NCBI RefSeq assembly: GCF_014207705.1
Contig: NZ_JACHIU010000001.1
Location: 5,634,501 to 5,698,500, forward strand
Source of the DNA: Sphaerisporangium rubeum
GTDB taxonomy: Bacteria; Actinomycetota; Actinomycetes; Streptosporangiales; Streptosporangiaceae
Length of the DNA: 64,000 nt
Direction of reading: 5' to 3'
Made by a program: the position numbers and the translations under genes
Notes under the pieces: model-generated
Seen by the model: only the letters and a program-made list of their open reading frames with translations
Told to the model about the DNA's origin: nothing
Databases searched by the model: none
Shown: positions 1 to 13,200 of the stretch, piece by piece
How positions within the stretch are numbered: the stretch's first letter is position 1
Layout: each line of letters begins with the position of its first letter

Positions 1-1
1 C

Positions 2-3000
2 GACTTCGACGCCGCGGCGTTCGGCATCAGTCCGCGTGAGGCCGCCGCGATCGACCCGCAGCAGAGGCTGCTGCTGGAGGTCGCCTGGGAGACCTTCGAA
101 CGCGCCGGGATCGCCCCCGACTCGCTGCGCGGCTCACGCACCGGCGTCTTCACCGGCGTCATGTACAACGACTACGCGTCCCGGCTGGGGAAGGCGCCGG
201 AGGAGTTCGAGGGTTATCTGCTCACCGGCAACACCTCCAGCGTCGTCTCGGGACGGCTCGCGTACACGTACGGCCTGGAGGGGCCCGCCGTCACGGTGGA
301 CACCGCCTGCTCCTCCTCGCTGGTGGCGCTGCACCTGGCCGCGCAGGCGATACGCCAAGGTGAGTGCGACCTGGCGCTCGCCGGCGGTGTGACGGTGATG
401 TCGACGCCGAACACCTTCGTGGAGTTCAGCCGGCAGCGGGGACTGTCCCCCGACGGCCGCTGCAAAGCCTTCGCCGCCACCGCCGACGGCACCGGATGGG
501 CCGAAGGCGCCGCACTCCTGCTCGTCGAACGCCTCTCCGACGCACAACGCAACAACCACCCCGTCCTCGCCGTCATCCGCGGCACCGCCGTCAACCAGGA
601 CGGCGCCAGCAACGGACTCACCGCACCCAACGGACCCGCACAACAACGCGTCATCACCCAAGCCCTCACCAACGCCGGACTCACCCCCACCGACATCGAC
701 GCCATCGAAGCCCACGGCACCGGCACCACCCTCGGCGACCCCATCGAAGCCCAAGCACTCCACAACACCTACCGCGACCGAACGCAACCCATCTACCTCG
801 GCTCACTCAAATCCAACATCGGCCACACCCAAGCAGCCGCCGGAGCCGCCGGCATCATCAAAATGATCCAAGCCATCCACCACGCCACCCTCCCCCCCAC
901 CCTCCACGCCGACACCCCCACCCCCCACATCGACTGGACCACCACCCCCCTCCACCTCCTCACCCACCCCACCCCCTGGCCCACCACCAGCCACCCCCGC
1001 CGCGCCGCCATCTCCTCCTTCGGCATCAGCGGCACCAACGCACACGTCATCATCGAACAACCACCGGCGGACACCGCGCAGACCACAGGTGCGCCGTCCC
1101 TCGCTCCGGCCGGCGCGACGGCCACCGAACCCCCGGCAGGGGCTCCCCTCCTGTGGCCGCTGTCGGCCCACTCCCCCGAAGCCCTGCGCGACCAGGCGCG
1201 CAACCTGCGCGACCATCTGGTCGGCCACCCCGGCGCGGACCTGACCTCCGTCGCGCGGACCCTGGCGACCAGCCGCGCCGGCCTTCCGCACCGTGCCGTC
1301 GCCGTCACCGGCGACCACGACGAACTCCTCGGCGCGCTGGCGGCCCTCGCCTCCGGCGCCGAGCACCCGGCCCTCGTCCGGGGTCACGCGGCGGCGCAGC
1401 CCCGGACCGCGTTCCTGCTCACCGGTCAAGGCAGCCAGCACCCCGGCATGGGACGGGACCTCTACCGCACCTACCCGGTCTTCGCCGCCGCGCTCGACGA
1501 GGCCTGCGCCGCGCTGGACCCCCATCTGGACCATCCGCTGCGTGACGTGATGTTCGCCGGCGAGGGCTCGGACCTGGCGGCGCTGCTCGACCGGACCGAC
1601 TACACCCAGCCGGCCTTGTTCGCGTCGCAGACCGCGCTGTTCCACCTGCTGGCCCACCTCGGCGTACATCCCGACGTCCTCACCGGCCACTCCATCGGCG
1701 AGCTGACCGCGGCCCACCTCGCAGGGGTGCTGACGCTGGAGGACGCCGCCACCCTGGTCTGCGCACGCGGCCGGCTCATGTTCGGCGCGCCGCCAGGCGG
1801 TGCGATGATCGCCGTCCAGGCCACCGAGGACGAGATCCTTCCCCATCTGACCGGCACCGTCGCCATCGCCGCGATCAACGGCCCCGCGGGTGTGGTCGTC
1901 TCAGGCGACCGTCGTGACGCCGCACGCGTCGCCGGGGTCTTCTCCGCGCGAGGCAGGCGCACGCATGAGCTCACCGTGAGCCACGCGTTCCACTCGCCGC
2001 ACATGGACCCGATACTCGACGCCTTCGCCGACATCGCGGGGACGGTCACCTACCATCCTCCTGCGACGCCGGTCGTCAGCGCGCTCACCGGTGAGGTCGC
2101 CACGGCGGCGCAGCTCACCGACCCCGCCTACTGGACCGAGCACATCGCAAGACCCGTCCGGTTCCACGACGCCACCCGGCACCTGCACGACGCCACCACG
2201 CTCCTCGAACTCGGGCCCGACGCCGTCCTCAGCGCACTCGTCGCGAACGGCACTCCGCTGCTGCGCAAGGGCCATCCCGAGCCGCAGACCTTCGCGCGCG
2301 GCGTCGCCGCAGCGTACGCCGCCGGCGCACCGGCCGACCTGTCCCGGCTCGTCCCGGCCGGCCCGCGCGTTCCGGCGGTGCTGCCGACCTACGCCTTCCA
2401 GCGGCAGCGGTACTGGATCGACGCCACGCGGGAAGGGCTCCTCGAGGAGGGGACCGAGCTGGCCGGGGACGGCGGGCTGCTGTTCACCGGACGCCTGTCA
2501 CCGGCGGCGTCCCCGTGGCTGGCCGACCACCGTGTCGGCGGGACCGCGACGGCGCCGGGTGCGTTGCTGGTCGCGCTGGCACTCCAGGCGGGGGTCCGTG
2601 CGCACACACCTGTGGTGGACGAGCTGACCCTGGAGGCGCCGCTCGCGCTGCCGGCCGAGGTGCAGGTCCTGGTGGAGGCCGCCGGCGCGGACGGCCGGCG
2701 TGCGCTGACCGTCCACGCGCGCGCCGGCGAGGACGAACCATGGGTACGGCACGCCGCCGGGTACCTCGCACCGGAGACCACGGTGACCGCCGTCCCCGAC
2801 GCCGCGTGGCCACCTCCCGGCGCGGCCCCGGTGGACGCCGCCGTGATGTACGACCACCTTCAGGCACTCGGCTACGACTACGGCCCCGCGTTCCGCGGTG
2901 TCCGGATGGCCTGGCGTGCGGAGAACACGCTGTTCGCGGAGGTCGTCCTGCCGGATGGCGTCGCCGGCGGTCTCCCGTTGCACCCGGTGCTGCTGGACGC

Positions 3001-6000
3001 GGCGCTGCACCCGCTACCGGGGATCGGGGACGGCATGGGGCTGCGCCTGCCGTTCACCTGGTCGGGGGTGCGGCTGCACGCCACCGGGGCCGGTGCGGTA
3101 CGGGTGCGGCTCGACCTGTCGGGTACGGACTCCGCCTCGCTGGTGCTGTCGGACCCGGCGGGTGGCCTGGTGGGCTCCGTCGAGGAGATCACCCTGCGGC
3201 CCTTCACGGGCTCCACCGGCACACGCACGGCGCCGGTGTACGAGCTGAACTGGGTGCCGGGGGCCGCGGGGAGACAGGCCGCCGAGGACGTCGAGATCGT
3301 CCGGATCGATGTGCCGCCGGTCGCGTCCGGTGGTGACGGCGTGCCGATCTCGGCACCGGACGGGACACCGGGGTCGCCGGTCGCGTCCGGTGGTGAGGGG
3401 GTGGCGATCGCGGGGCCGGAGGCGGTGCGTGCGGTGGCGGAGCTGGCGCTCGGGCTGGTGCGGCGGCACGTCGAGGACGACGGTGACCGGCGGCTGGTCC
3501 TCGTCACCTCCGGTGCCGTCGCCACCCACCGCGAGGAGCCGATCGCGGACCCGGCCACGGCGGTGGTGTGGGGGCTGGTGCGCTCGGCGCAGACCGAGCA
3601 CCCCGGACGGTTCGTGCTGGTCGACACCGACGGCACCGCCGAGTCGGAGCAGGCGCTGCCGTTCGCGGTGGCCGCAGGCGAGCCGCAGCTCGCGCTGAGA
3701 GAGGGCCGGGTGCTGCTGCCGCGGCTCGCCAGGCTCGCCGTCGGGGGTGGGGAGAGCCGGTTGCGTCCGGAGGGGACGGTGCTGATCACCGGCGCCACCG
3801 GATCACTCGGCCGCCTCGTCGCCGAACACCTCACCACCCACCACAACATCCGCCACCTCCTGCTCACCAGCCGACGCGGACCCGACGCACCCGGCGCCGA
3901 CGACCTGCTCACCACACTCACCGACCTCGGCGCACACCCCACCCTCATCGCCTGCGACACCACCGACCCCACCCAACTCACCGACCTGCTCACCACCATC
4001 CCCCCCGAACACCCCCTCACCGCCGTCATCCACACCGCCGCCATCCTCGACGACACCCCCATCACCCACCTCACCCCCCAACGCCTCCACACCGTCCTCA
4101 ACGCCAAAGCCACCACCGCACACCACCTCCACACCCTCACCCACAACCTCGACGCCTTCATCCTGTTCTCCTCCATCGCCGGCACCCTCGGCACCGCAGG
4201 ACAAGCCAACTACGCCGCCGCCAACACCTACCTCGACGCACTCGCCCACCACCGCCACACCCACCACCAACCCGCCACCTCACTCGCCTGGGGACTCTGG
4301 CAACAACCCACCACCCTCACCACCCACCTCACCACCACCGACCACCACCGCCTCCACAAAACCGGCATCACCCCACTCCACCCCCACCACGCACTCACCC
4401 TCCTCGACGCCGCACTACGCACCGACTGGTCGGACCACCCCGTGCTGGTCCCCGCACGGCTCGACACCTCGGCCCTGTCCGGCGACGCGGTCCCCGCACC
4501 GCTGCGGTCGCTCGTACGGCAGGCACCACGGCTCGCGTCCGCTCGACGAACCGAGGCCCGGCTGGCGGAACGGCTCGCCGGCGCGTCCCGGCAGGACGCG
4601 GAACGCCTGGTGGCGGACCTGGTGCGGGAGACGGCGGCCACGGTGCTCGGACACGCCACCGGCGCGGCCGTGGCGGAGGACCGGGCCTTCACCGAGCTCG
4701 GCTTCGACTCACTGTCCGCTGTGGACCTGCGCAACCGGCTGAACGCGGCGACCGGACTGAAGCTGCCGACGACCCTGGTGTTCGACCACCCGACCCCAGG
4801 GGCCGTCACGACGCTGCTCGTCGAAGAGCTGCTGGGTGAGGAAGAGGCGCCGCGCGAGGTACGGCCACGGGTCTCCGCGTCTCCCGTCGATGATCCGATC
4901 GTCGTCGTGGGGACGGCGTGCCGGCTCCCCGGCGGGGTGACCTCACCGCAGGACCTGTGGCGGCTGGTCAGCTCCGGCACCGACGCGATCGGCCCCTTCC
5001 CTCAGGACCGGGGGTGGGACCTGGACGCGCTGTACCACTCCGACCCCGAGCATCCGGGTACGTCCTACACGCGGGAAGGCGGATTCCTCTACGACGCGGC
5101 CGACTTCGACGCCGCGGCGTTCGGCATCAGCCCTCGTGAGGCCGCCGCGATCGACCCGCAGCAAAGGCTGCTGCTGGAGATCGCCTGGGAGACCTTCGAA
5201 CGCGCCGGCATCGCCCCCGACTCACTGCGCGGCTCACGCACCGGCGTCTTCACCGGCGTCATGTACAACGACTACGGCGCACGGCTGCACCAGGCGAGCG
5301 AGGCGCCGGAGGGGTTCGAGGGTTACCTGGTCAGCGGCAGCGCGGGAAGCGTCGCCTCGGGCCGGGTGGCGTACACCTTCGGGCTGGAGGGCCCGGCGGT
5401 CACGGTGGACACGGCGTGTTCGTCATCGCTGGTCGCGCTGCATCTGGCCGCGCAGGCGCTGCGGCAAGGCGAGTGTGATCTGGCGCTCGCGGGTGGCGTC
5501 ACCGTCATGGCGAGCCCGTCGGTCTTCGTGGAGTTCAGCCGGCAGCGGGGACTGTCCCCCGACGGCCGCTGCAAAGCCTTCGCCGCCACCGCCGACGGCA
5601 CCGGATGGGCCGAAGGCGCCGCACTCCTGCTCGTCGAACGCCTCTCCGACGCACAACGCAACAACCACCCCGTCCTCGCCGTCATCCGCGGCACCGCCGT
5701 CAACCAGGACGGCGCCAGCAACGGACTCACCGCACCCAACGGACCCGCACAACAACGCGTCATCACCCAAGCCCTCACCAACGCCGGACTCACCCCCACC
5801 GACATCGACGCCATCGAAGCCCACGGCACCGGCACCACCCTCGGCGACCCCATCGAAGCCCAAGCACTCCACAACACCTACCGCGACCGAACGCAACCCA
5901 TCTACCTCGGCTCACTCAAATCCAACATCGGCCACACCCAAGCAGCCGCCGGAGCCGCCGGCATCATCAAAATGATCCAAGCCATCCACCACGCCACCCT

Positions 6001-9000
6001 CCCCCCCACCCTCCACGCCGACACCCCCACCCCCCACATCGACTGGACCACCACCCCCCTCCACCTCCTCACCCACCCCACCCCCTGGCCCACCACCAGC
6101 CACCCCCGCCGCGCCGCCATCTCCTCCTTCGGCATCAGCGGCACCAACGCACACGTCATCATCGAACAGCCCCCTCCCCCCGCCGCCGCCGAGCCGGTCG
6201 AGGACACCGGCCCCGTGCCGTGGCTGCTGTCCGCACACACCCCAGAAGGCCTGCGAGCGCAGGCACGGCGGCTGAGCGATCACCTGGCGGCCGACCCCGG
6301 CCTGGACCTTCCGTCCGTCGCGCGCACCCTGGCCACGGGCCGCGCCGCGCTCACCCACCGCGCCGCCGCCGTCCCCTCCGGGCCCGGAGAACTGCGTGAA
6401 GCCCTGGACGCCGTGGCCGACGGCCGCCACCACCCGGCCGTGACACGCGGCGAGGTGAACGGCGTGCCGCGCACCGCGTACCTGTTCACCGGCCAAGGCA
6501 GCCAGCACCCCGGCATGGGACGGGACCTCTACCGCACCTACCCGGTCTTCGCCGCCGCGCTCGACGAGGCCTGCGCCGCGCTCGACCCGCATCTCGACCG
6601 GCCCCTGCGCGACATCCTCTTCAGCGACCCCGGCACCCCGGACGCCGCGTCACTGCACGAGACCCGCCACACCCAGCCCGCTCTGTTCGCCATGGAGACG
6701 GCGCTGTTCCGGCTGCTCGGCCACGCGGGCCCGCCGCCGCGCGCACTGCTCGGCCACTCGGTGGGCTCGATCGCCGCGGCCCATGTCGCGGGGGTGCTGA
6801 GCCTGGACGACGCCGCCACCCTGGTCACCGCGCGTGGCCGCCTCATGCAGGCACTGCCTGCCGGGGGTGCCATGGCGTCGTTGTCGCTGAGCGAGGCCGA
6901 CGCCGCCGCGCTGCTGGACGGGGAGGTCTCGGTGGCCGCGGTGAACGGGCCGCGTTCGACGGTGGTCTCCGGCGCGGAGGACGCCGTGCTGGGGGTGATG
7001 GAACGCGCGGCGGCCGGCGGCGCGAAGGTCAGGCGGCTCACCGTGAGCCACGCCTTCCACTCGTCGCTGATGGACCCGATGCTGGCGGACTTCCACGCGG
7101 TCGTCGCGGGCCTGACGTTCGCCGCTCCGCGGATCCCCATCGTGTCCGACCACACCGGGACGTTCGCCGGCGCCGAGGAACTGGCGTCCCCCGGCTACTG
7201 GGTGCGGCACGTCCGCGAGCCGGTGCGGTTCGCCGACGGGGTCCGCGCGCTGGCCGGGTCAGGCATCGATCTGTACGTCGAGGTGGGGCCGGACGCGGTG
7301 CTCTCCTCCATGGCCGCGCAGACCCTCCCCGATGCGCGCACGGTCCCGGTGCTGCGCCGTGACCTGCCGGAACCGGTGGCGTTCACCCGGGCCCTGGCCG
7401 CGCTGCACGTCTCCGGTACACCGGTGGACTGGGGCCGTCTCCTCCCGCCGGCGGGCCGTGACGTTCCGGTGGAGCTGCCGACGTACCCGTTCCAGCGCAC
7501 CCGCCACTGGCTCGACGTCCCCGCGTCCACCCGGCCGGCCGCGGGGCTGGACACCACCGGTCATCCGCTGCTCACCGCGGCCGTGGACCTGGCCGACGCG
7601 GACGGCACCGTGTTCACCGGCCGGATCTCCCCGCGTACCCACCCATGGCTGGCCGGCCACGTGATCGCCGGCACCACGCTGCTGCCGGCCACCGCGCTGC
7701 TGGACCTCGCGCTCACGGCGGGACGGCACACCGGCACCCCTGTGGTGGAGGAACTGACCCTCCTCGCTCCGATGCCGATCCCCGAGGACGCCGCGCTCCA
7801 GCTCCAGGTCACCGTGGCCGCCACCGATCAGGACGACCGCCGGACGGTGTCGGTGCACTCCCGTGAGGAGTCCGGGACCTGGACGCTGCACGCCTCAGGT
7901 GTGCTCACCCCGGCCGCCGGCCCGGCGGCTGCCGTACCCGGGGTGTGGCCGCCGCCGGATGCCGAGGTCGTCGAGCTCGACGGGGTGTACGAGCGGCTGG
8001 CGGGGCTCGGGTACGTGTACGGACCCGTGTTCCAGGGGTTGCGTGCCGTGTGGCGGCGCGGCGAGGAGCTGTTCGCCGAGGTCGAGCCGCCGGACGGCGC
8101 AGGGGACTGGCCGGGCCCGCATCCGGCGCTGCTGGACGCGGCGCTGCATCCGCTGGCGCTGGCGGGGGACGGTGTCCGGTTGCCGTTCTCGTGGAGCGGT
8201 GTCCAGGCGCACGGGACGGCCACCGGGCCGCTGCGCGTCGCGATCGTCCCCGCCGGGGACGGACAGGTGGCGTTGTCGCTGGCCGGGTCCTCCGGGGAGC
8301 CGGTGCTGTCGGTGGCAGCGCTGACCGTGCGGGAGGCCGACCTGGCCGCGCTCGCGCCTACGGCCGGTGGCGGGCTGTACCGGGTGGCCTGGTCGCCGGC
8401 GAACGGCGCCTCGGCGCCGGGGTCGTACGTGGTGCTGCGGTCGGCCGGGGAGGCGCAGGAGCACATCCGTGCGGCGGACGTCACCGAGGACGTCGTGCTC
8501 GCCGTCCCGGACGGCGAGCAAGCCGGCTTCACGCAGGTCACGGCCGACGTGCTCGCTGTGATCCAGGCCTGGCTGGCCGCCGACCCGCCGGACGTCCGGC
8601 TCGCCGTGGTCACCCGGCACGCCGTCGCCGTACGGGACGGTGAACCGCTCACCGGCCTCGCGCAGTCCGCGCTGTGGGGCCTGGTGCGCTCGGCGCAGAC
8701 CGAGCACCCCGGACGGTTCGTCCTCATCGACACCGACGGCGGCGCCGAGTCAGAACGTGCCGTCGGCGCCGCGCTCGCCACCGGCGAACCGCAGCTCGCG
8801 CTGCGCGACGGACTCGCACTGGTCCCGAGGCTCGTCCCGGTACGGGACGCGGCCGGACGGCTCGACGCGGCGGCGACCGGCGACGGTGCCACGGCACCCG
8901 ACGAGCACACCGGCATCGCTCCCCTCAGGCACAGGATGCGTCCGGAGGGGACGGTGCTGATCACCGGCGCCACCGGATCACTCGGCCGCCTCGTCGCCGA

Positions 9001-10243
9001 ACACCTCACCACCCACCACAACATCCGCCACCTCCTGCTCACCAGCCGACGCGGACCCGACGCACCCGGCGCCGACGACCTGCTCACCACACTCACCGAC
9101 CTCGGCGCACACCCCACCCTCATCGCCTGCGACACCACCGACCCCACCCAACTCACCGACCTGCTCACCACCATCCCCCCCGAACACCCCCTCACCGCCG
9201 TCATCCACACCGCCGCCATCCTCGACGACACCCCCATCACCCACCTCACCCCCCAACGCCTCCACACCGTCCTCAACGCCAAAGCCACCACCGCACACCA
9301 CCTCCACACCCTCACCCACAACCTCGACGCCTTCATCCTGTTCTCCTCCATCGCCGGCACCCTCGGCACCGCAGGACAAGCCAACTACGCCGCCGCCAAC
9401 ACCTACCTCGACGCACTCGCCCACCACCGCCACACCCACCACCAACCCGCCACCTCACTCGCCTGGGGACTCTGGCAACAACCCACCACCCTCACCACCC
9501 ACCTCACCACCACCGACCACCACCGCCTCCACAAAACCGGCATCACCCCACTCCACCCCCACCACGCACTCACCCTCCTCGACGCCGCACTACGCGGCGA
9601 GCATCCGGTGACCGTCCCGGCGCGCATCGACACGGCCGGTCTGCGTGCCACCGGGGACCCCGAGAAGGTGCCGCCGCTGATGCGTTCACTGGTCCGCATC
9701 CCCGTCAGGCGTGAACCGGCGCGACGGGACGGGCCGCGACCCTGGATGCGGAAACTCACCGAGGCCGCCGGGCCCGACCGGCCGCGTATCGCGCTCGACC
9801 TGGTGCGCGGCACGGTCGCCGAGGTCCTCAGGCTGCCGTCCGGCCAGGCCGTACCGGCGGAACGCGGGCTGCTGGACCTCGGGTTCGACTCCCTCACCGC
9901 GGTGGAGCTGCGCAACAGGCTCGCGGAGGAGACCGGACTGCGGCTGCCGACCACGCTGCTCTTCGACCATCCGACGGCCACCGCGCTCGCCGGTCATCTG
10001 CTCGGCGAGGCCGCCGCGCGGCTTCCCGGCGGCACCTCGGCGGCGCTGGCCGCACTCGACGAGCTGGCCGAGGCGCTCCCCGGCACGCTCACCCCGAAGG
10101 ACAGGGACCTGTTCACGACCCGGCTGTCCGCGCTGCTCACGCTGGTCTCCGCGCCACCGGACGACACGGTGACCACCGCGGTGGAGGAGGCGACCGACGA
10201 CGAACTGTTCCGGCTGATCGACACGCAGCTCGGCTCCGAGTGA
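2..10243 (+). CDS. Modular type I polyketide synthase, two complete or near-complete modules (5' end outside window)
   Basis: The frame is open from the window edge, so the gene starts upstream. Domain order: KS (2-1060, lacking its N-terminus; TACSSS, HGTGT), AT (about 1410-2300, GHSIGE and HAFH, malonyl type), DH (2450-3220, HxxxGxxxxP and DAALH), KR (3769-4420, [11 protein letters not shown], catalytic Tyr in QANYAAAN), ACP (4600-4830, LGFDSL). Module two: KS (4885-6170), AT (6470-7400, HAFH; GHSVGS instead of the usual GHSxGE), DH (7555-8350, HVIAG and DAALH), KR (8944-9600), ACP (9790-10010), then a C-terminal docking region (10020-10240). Both KRs have the LDD of B-type ketoreductases. 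By PKS rules each module adds malonate and makes a trans double bond. The next PKS gene starts 34 bp downstream. Both modules share long identical DNA blocks. Confidence 0.97.
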   Translation, partial: DFDAAAFGISPREAAAIDPQQRLLLEVAWETFERAGIAPDSLRGSRTGVFTGVMYNDYASRLGKAPEEFEGYLLTGNTSSVVSGRLAYTYGLEGPAVTVDTACSSSLVALHLAAQAIRQGECDLALAGGVTVMSTPNTFVEFSRQRGLSPDGRCKAFAATADGTGWAEGAALLLVERLSDAQRNNHPVLAVIRGTAVNQDGASNGLTAPNGPAQQRVITQALTNAGLTPTDIDAIEAHGTGTTLGDPIEAQALHNTYRDRTQPIYLGSLKSNIGHTQAAAGAAGIIKMIQAIHHATLPPTLHADTPTPHIDWTTTPLHLLTHPTPWPTTSHPRRAAISSFGISGTNAHVIIEQPPADTAQTTGAPSLAPAGATATEPPAGAPLLWPLSAHSPEALRDQARNLRDHLVGHPGADLTSVARTLATSRAGLPHRAVAVTGDHDELLGALAALASGAEHPALVRGHAAAQPRTAFLLTGQGSQHPGMGRDLYRTYPVFAAALDEACAALDPHLDHPLRDVMFAGEGSDLAALLDRTDYTQPALFASQTALFHLLAHLGVHPDVLTGHSIGELTAAHLAGVLTLEDAATLVCARGRLMFGAPPGGAMIAVQATEDEILPHLTGTVAIAAINGPAGVVVSGDRRDAARVAGVFSARGRRTHELTVSHAFHSPHMDPILDAFADIAGTVTYHPPATPVVSALTGEVATAAQLTDPAYWTEHIARPVRFHDATRHLHDATTLLELGPDAVLSALVANGTPLLRKGHPEPQTFARGVAAAYAAGAPADLSRLVPAGPRVPAVLPTYAFQRQRYWIDATREGLLEEGTELAGDGGLLFTGRLSPAASPWLADHRVGGTATAPGALLVALALQAGVRAHTPVVDELTLEAPLALPAEVQVLVEAAGADGRRALTVHARAGEDEPWVRHAAGYLAPETTVTAVPDAAWPPPGAAPVDAAVMYDHLQALGYDYGPAFRGVRMAWRAENTLFAEVVLPDGVAGGLPLHPVLLDAALHPLPGIGDGMGLRLPFTWSGVRLHATGAGAVRVRLDLSGTDSASLVLSDPAGGLVGSVEEITLRPFTGSTGTRTAPVYELNWVPGAAGRQAAEDVEIVRIDVPPVASGGDGVPISAPDGTPGSPVASGGEGVAIAGPEAVRAVAELALGLVRRHVEDDGDRRLVLVTSGAVATHREEPIADPATAVVWGLVRSAQTEHPGRFVLVDTDGTAESEQALPFAVAAGEPQLALREGRVLLPRLARLAVGGGESRLRPEGTVLITGATGSLGRLVAEHLTTHHNIRHLLLTSRRGPDAPGADDLLTTLTDLGAHPTLIACDTTDPTQLTDLLTTIPPEHPLTAVIHTAAILDDTPITHLTPQRLHTVLNAKATTAHHLHTLTHNLDAFILFSSIAGTLGTAGQANYAAANTYLDALAHHRHTHHQPATSLAWGLWQQPTTLTTHLTTTDHHRLHKTGITPLHPHHALTLLDAALRTDWSDHPVLVPARLDTSALSGDAVPAPLRSLVRQAPRLASARRTEARLAERLAGASRQDAERLVADLVRETAATVLGHATGAAVAEDRAFTELGFDSLSAVDLRNRLNAATGLKLPTTLVFDHPTPGAVTTLLVEELLGEEEAPREVRPRVSASPVDDPIVVVGTACRLPGGVTSPQDLWRLVSSGTDAIGPFPQDRGWDLDALYHSDPEHPGTSYTREGGFLYDAADFDAAAFGISPREAAAIDPQQRLLLEIAWETFERAGIAPDSLRGSRTGVFTGVMYNDYGARLHQASEAPEGFEGYLVSGSAGSVASGRVAYTFGLEGPAVTVDTACSSSLVALHLAAQALRQGECDLALAGGVTVMASPSVFVEFSRQRGLSPDGRCKAFAATADGTGWAEGAALLLVERLSDAQRNNHPVLAVIRGTAVNQDGASNGLTAPNGPAQQRVITQALTNAGLTPTDIDAIEAHGTGTTLGDPIEAQALHNTYRDRTQPIYLGSLKSNIGHTQAAAGAAGIIKMIQAIHHATLPPTLHADTPTPHIDWTTTPLHLLTHPTPWPTTSHPRRAAISSFGISGTNAHVIIEQPPPPAAAEPVEDTGPVPWLLSAHTPEGLRAQARRLSDHLAADPGLDLPSVARTLATGRAALTHRAAAVPSGPGELREALDAVADGRHHPAVTRGEVNGVPRTAYLFTGQGSQHPGMGRDLYRTYPVFAAALDEACAALDPHLDRPLRDILFSDPGTPDAASLHETRHTQPALFAMETALFRLLGHAGPPPRALLGHSVGSIAAAHVAGVLSLDDAATLVTARGRLMQALPAGGAMASLSLSEADAAALLDGEVSVAAVNGPRSTVVSGAEDAVLGVMERAAAGGAKVRRLTVSHAFHSSLMDPMLADFHAVVAGLTFAAPRIPIVSDHTGTFAGAEELASPGYWVRHVREPVRFADGVRALAGSGIDLYVEVGPDAVLSSMAAQTLPDARTVPVLRRDLPEPVAFTRALAALHVSGTPVDWGRLLPPAGRDVPVELPTYPFQRTRHWLDVPASTRPAAGLDTTGHPLLTAAVDLADADGTVFTGRISPRTHPWLAGHVIAGTTLLPATALLDLALTAGRHTGTPVVEELTLLAPMPIPEDAALQLQVTVAATDQDDRRTVSVHSREESGTWTLHASGVLTPAAGPAAAVPGVWPPPDAEVVELDGVYERLAGLGYVYGPVFQGLRAVWRRGEELFAEVEPPDGAGDWPGPHPALLDAALHPLALAGDGVRLPFSWSGVQAHGTATGPLRVAIVPAGDGQVALSLAGSSGEPVLSVAALTVREADLAALAPTAGGGLYRVAWSPANGASAPGSYVVLRSAGEAQEHIRAADVTEDVVLAVPDGEQAGFTQVTADVLAVIQAWLAADPPDVRLAVVTRHAVAVRDGEPLTGLAQSALWGLVRSAQTEHPGRFVLIDTDGGAESERAVGAALATGEPQLALRDGLALVPRLVPVRDAAGRLDAAATGDGATAPDEHTGIAPLRHRMRPEGTVLITGATGSLGRLVAEHLTTHHNIRHLLLTSRRGPDAPGADDLLTTLTDLGAHPTLIACDTTDPTQLTDLLTTIPPEHPLTAVIHTAAILDDTPITHLTPQRLHTVLNAKATTAHHLHTLTHNLDAFILFSSIAGTLGTAGQANYAAANTYLDALAHHRHTHHQPATSLAWGLWQQPTTLTTHLTTTDHHRLHKTGITPLHPHHALTLLDAALRGEHPVTVPARIDTAGLRATGDPEKVPPLMRSLVRIPVRREPARRDGPRPWMRKLTEAAGPDRPRIALDLVRGTVAEVLRLPSGQAVPAERGLLDLGFDSLTAVELRNRLAEETGLRLPTTLLFDHPTATALAGHLLGEAAARLPGGTSAALAALDELAEALPGTLTPKDRDLFTTRLSALLTLVSAPPDDTVTTAVEEATDDELFRLIDTQLGSE
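415..1059 (+). repeat. Identical KS block, copy 1
   Basis: This 645-bp stretch, the distal half of the first KS, reads the same by eye as 5524-6168 (constant offset 5109). Mismatches begin immediately outside both ends. Codon use is distinct from flanking sequence: CAA, GAA, GGA and C-ending codons replace CAG, GAG and GGG. It looks like recent gene conversion or a block from a source with other codon habits. Confidence 0.9.
3316..3396 (+). repeat. Short in-frame direct repeat in the DH-KR linker
   Basis: A 21-bp segment at 3316-3336 recurs exactly at 3376-3396, 60 bp apart, encoding PVASGGDG and PVASGGEG. It sits in the non-catalytic linker before the KR, so it lengthens a loop without breaking the frame. 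Confidence 0.85.
3762..4420 (+). repeat. Identical KR block, copy 1
   Basis: This 659-bp block covers the whole catalytic KR of the first module and matches 8937-9595 by eye at constant offset 5175, with mismatches at both outer flanks. It is rich in ACC, CAC and CTC codons, unlike the linkers around it. Module homogenisation by gene conversion is the simplest reading. Confidence 0.9.
5524..6168 (+). repeat. Identical KS block, copy 2
   Basis: This is the partner of 415-1059 and covers the distal half of the second KS, including the HGTGT and NIGHT motifs. The shared block stops at the KS end, where the KS-AT linkers differ. Confidence 0.9.
8937..9595 (+). repeat. Identical KR block, copy 2
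   Basis: This is the partner of 3762-4420. It carries the KR of the second module with the same NADPH motif, LDD motif and catalytic Tyr, so both modules should give the same alcohol stereochemistry. Confidence 0.9.
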
Positions 10244-10277
10244 CCCACACGCACGACGCAGGAGGGACGAACGCCGC

Positions 10278-13200
10278 ATGACCACCGATGCGACCAAGGG
10301 GAACGAAGCGCGTCTGCGCGACTACCTCAAGCGGGTGACCAACGACCTGCTGCACACCCGGCAACGGCTGTCGGAGGTGGAGGCGGCACGGCACGAACCC
10401 ATCGCGATCGTCGGCATGGCCTGCCGCTACCCCGGCGGCGTCCGGTCACCGCAGGAGCTGTGGCGTCTCGTCGCGGACGGCGTCGACGCGATCTCGCCGT
10501 TCCCCGGCGACCGTGGCTGGGACACACAAGGGCTGTACGACCCCGATCCGGCACGCACCGGGAAGACGTACGCACGGGAAGGGGGGTTCCTGCACGACGC
10601 GGCCCGGTTCGATCCGGCGTTCTTCGGGATCAGCCCGCGTGAGGCGGTCAGCATGGACCCGCAGCAGCGGTTGCTGCTGGAGACCGCGTGGGAGGCGTTC
10701 GAACGGGCCGGCATCGACCCGGGGACGCTGCGCGGCTCACGGACCGGGGTGTTCGCCGGGGTGATGTACAGCGACTACGGGGGCCGGATCCGGCAGGCAC
10801 CCGAGGAGCTCGAAGGGTACATCGGGACCGGCAGCGCCGGGTCGGTGGCGTCGGGCCGGCTGTCGTACGTGTTCGGGCTGGAGGGCCCGGCGATCACGAT
10901 CGACACGGCGTGCTCGTCGTCTCTGGTCGCGCTACACCTGGCGGTGCGCGCGCTGCGGAACGGCGAGTGCGAGCTGGCGCTGGCCGGCGGCGCCACCGTC
11001 ATCGCCACCCCTGGCCTGTTCGTGGAGTTCAGCCGGCAGCGCGGCCTGTCCCCCGACGGCCGCTGCAAGGCGTTCGCCGCCGCGGCGGACGGCACCGGCT
11101 GGGGTGAGGGGGTCGGACTGCTGCTGGTGGAACGGCTGTCGGACGCGCGGCGGAACGGCCACCCGGTGCTGGCCGTCATCCGTGGCACCGCGGTCAACCA
11201 GGACGGGACGAGCGGCCAGCTGTCCGCGCCGAACGGCCCCGCGCAGCAGCGCGTCATCCGGCAGGCCCTGGCCGACGCGGGACTGACCGCGGCCGACGTG
11301 GACGCCGTCGAGGCCCACGGCACCGGCACCCGTCTCGGTGACCCCATCGAGGCCCAGGCCCTGCTCGCGACGTACGGCCAGGCACGTCCGGCGGACCGTC
11401 CCGTCTGGCTGGGGTCCCTGAAGTCCAACATCGGCCACACGCAGGCCGCCGCAGGAGTCGGCGGCATCATCAAGATCGTGCAGTCGCTGCACCACGGCCT
11501 GCTCCCCCGGACCCTGCACGTGGACCGTCCCACGCCGCACGTCGACTGGGAGGACGGCGCCGTCCGCCTTCTCACCGAACCCGTCCCCTGGCCCGCCGAC
11601 CCGGATCACCCCCGCCGCGCCGCCGTCTCGTCGTTCGGCATCAGCGGCACCAACGCGCACGTCGTCATCGAAGAGCCTCCTGTCTCGGAGCCTTCACCTT
11701 CGCCGGTCCCGGCCGACGGCGGCCACGAGGCCGGATCGGTGACCGAGGCCGTGCGTACGCGCGACGACGGGCCGGTGCCGGTGGTGTTGTCGGGACACAC
11801 TCCCGAGGCGCTGCGGGCTCAGGCGGGACAGGTGTACGACTACCTGGCCGAACGGCCGGAGGCGGATCTGCGTGCGGTGGCACACACCCTGGCCACCGGC
11901 CGCGCCGCACTCACCCACCGCGCCGTCATCGTCCACCAGGACCGGCCCGAACTGCTCACCGCACTTCAATCCCTCGCCGACGGACGCCAACACCCCGCAC
12001 TCGTCCAAGGCCAGACCGGCGACCCCGGCAAAATCGTCTTCGTGTTCCCCGGCCAAGGCTCCCAATGGGAACACATGGCCACCGACCTGCTCACCACCTC
12101 ACCGGTCTTCGCACACCACCTCACCGAAGCCGCCGACGAAATCCAGCGGCAAGCCGGATGGAACCTGATCGACGTCCTGCACAACAAACCAGGAACCCCA
12201 CCCCTGAACCGCGTCGACATCGTCCAACCCGCACTGTTCGCCGTCATGACCAGCCTCGCCCGGCTATGGCAACACCACGGCATCCACCCCCACGCCGTCA
12301 TCGGCCACTCCCAAGGCGAAATCGCCGCAGCCCACATCGCCGGAGCCCTCACCCTCACCGACGCCACCACCATCATCACCCGCAGAGCAACCACCCTGCG
12401 CACCCTCACCGGCACCGGCGCCATGGCCACCATCCCCCTCCCCGCCGAAACCCTCCACCCCCACCTCACCCCCTACACCGACCTCCACATCGCCGCACAC
12501 AACAGCCCCACCACCACCGTCATCGCCGGCAACCCCACCCAACTCACCCACCTCCTCACCACCCTCCCCCACCTCAAAACCCGCACAATCCCCGTCGACT
12601 ACGCCTCCCACACCCCCCACATCCACCCCCTCAAACAAACCCTCCTCCAAACCCTCTCCCACATCACCCCCACCAAATCCCACATCCCCTTCTACTCCAC
12701 CCTCCACACCAAACCCATCGACACCACCACCCTCACCGCACACTACTGGTACGACAACCTCGCCAACCCCGTCCACTTCCACCAAACCATCACCCGCCTG
12801 ACCAACGACGGCCACACCACCTACATCGAAACCAGCCCCCACCCCGTCCTCACCACCGCCATCCAAGACACCACCCCCAACGCCACCACCACCGGAACAC
12901 TCCGCCGCGACCAAGGCACCCTCACCCGCTTCCACAAATCCCTCGCACACCTCCACACCCACGGCACCCCCACCACCTGGACCCCCCACACCACACCCAC
13001 CACCACCGACCTCCCCACCTACCCCTTCCAACACCGCCACTACTGGCTGGAGGACGGCGCCACCTCCGGTGACCCGGAGAGTCTCGGTCTGCGGACGACG
13101 CGGCATCCGCTGCTCGCGGCGGCCACGACGGTAGCGGGAGGTGACACGCTTCTGCTGACGGGACGGGTGTCCGCGCACGCTCACCGCTGGGTCGCCGACC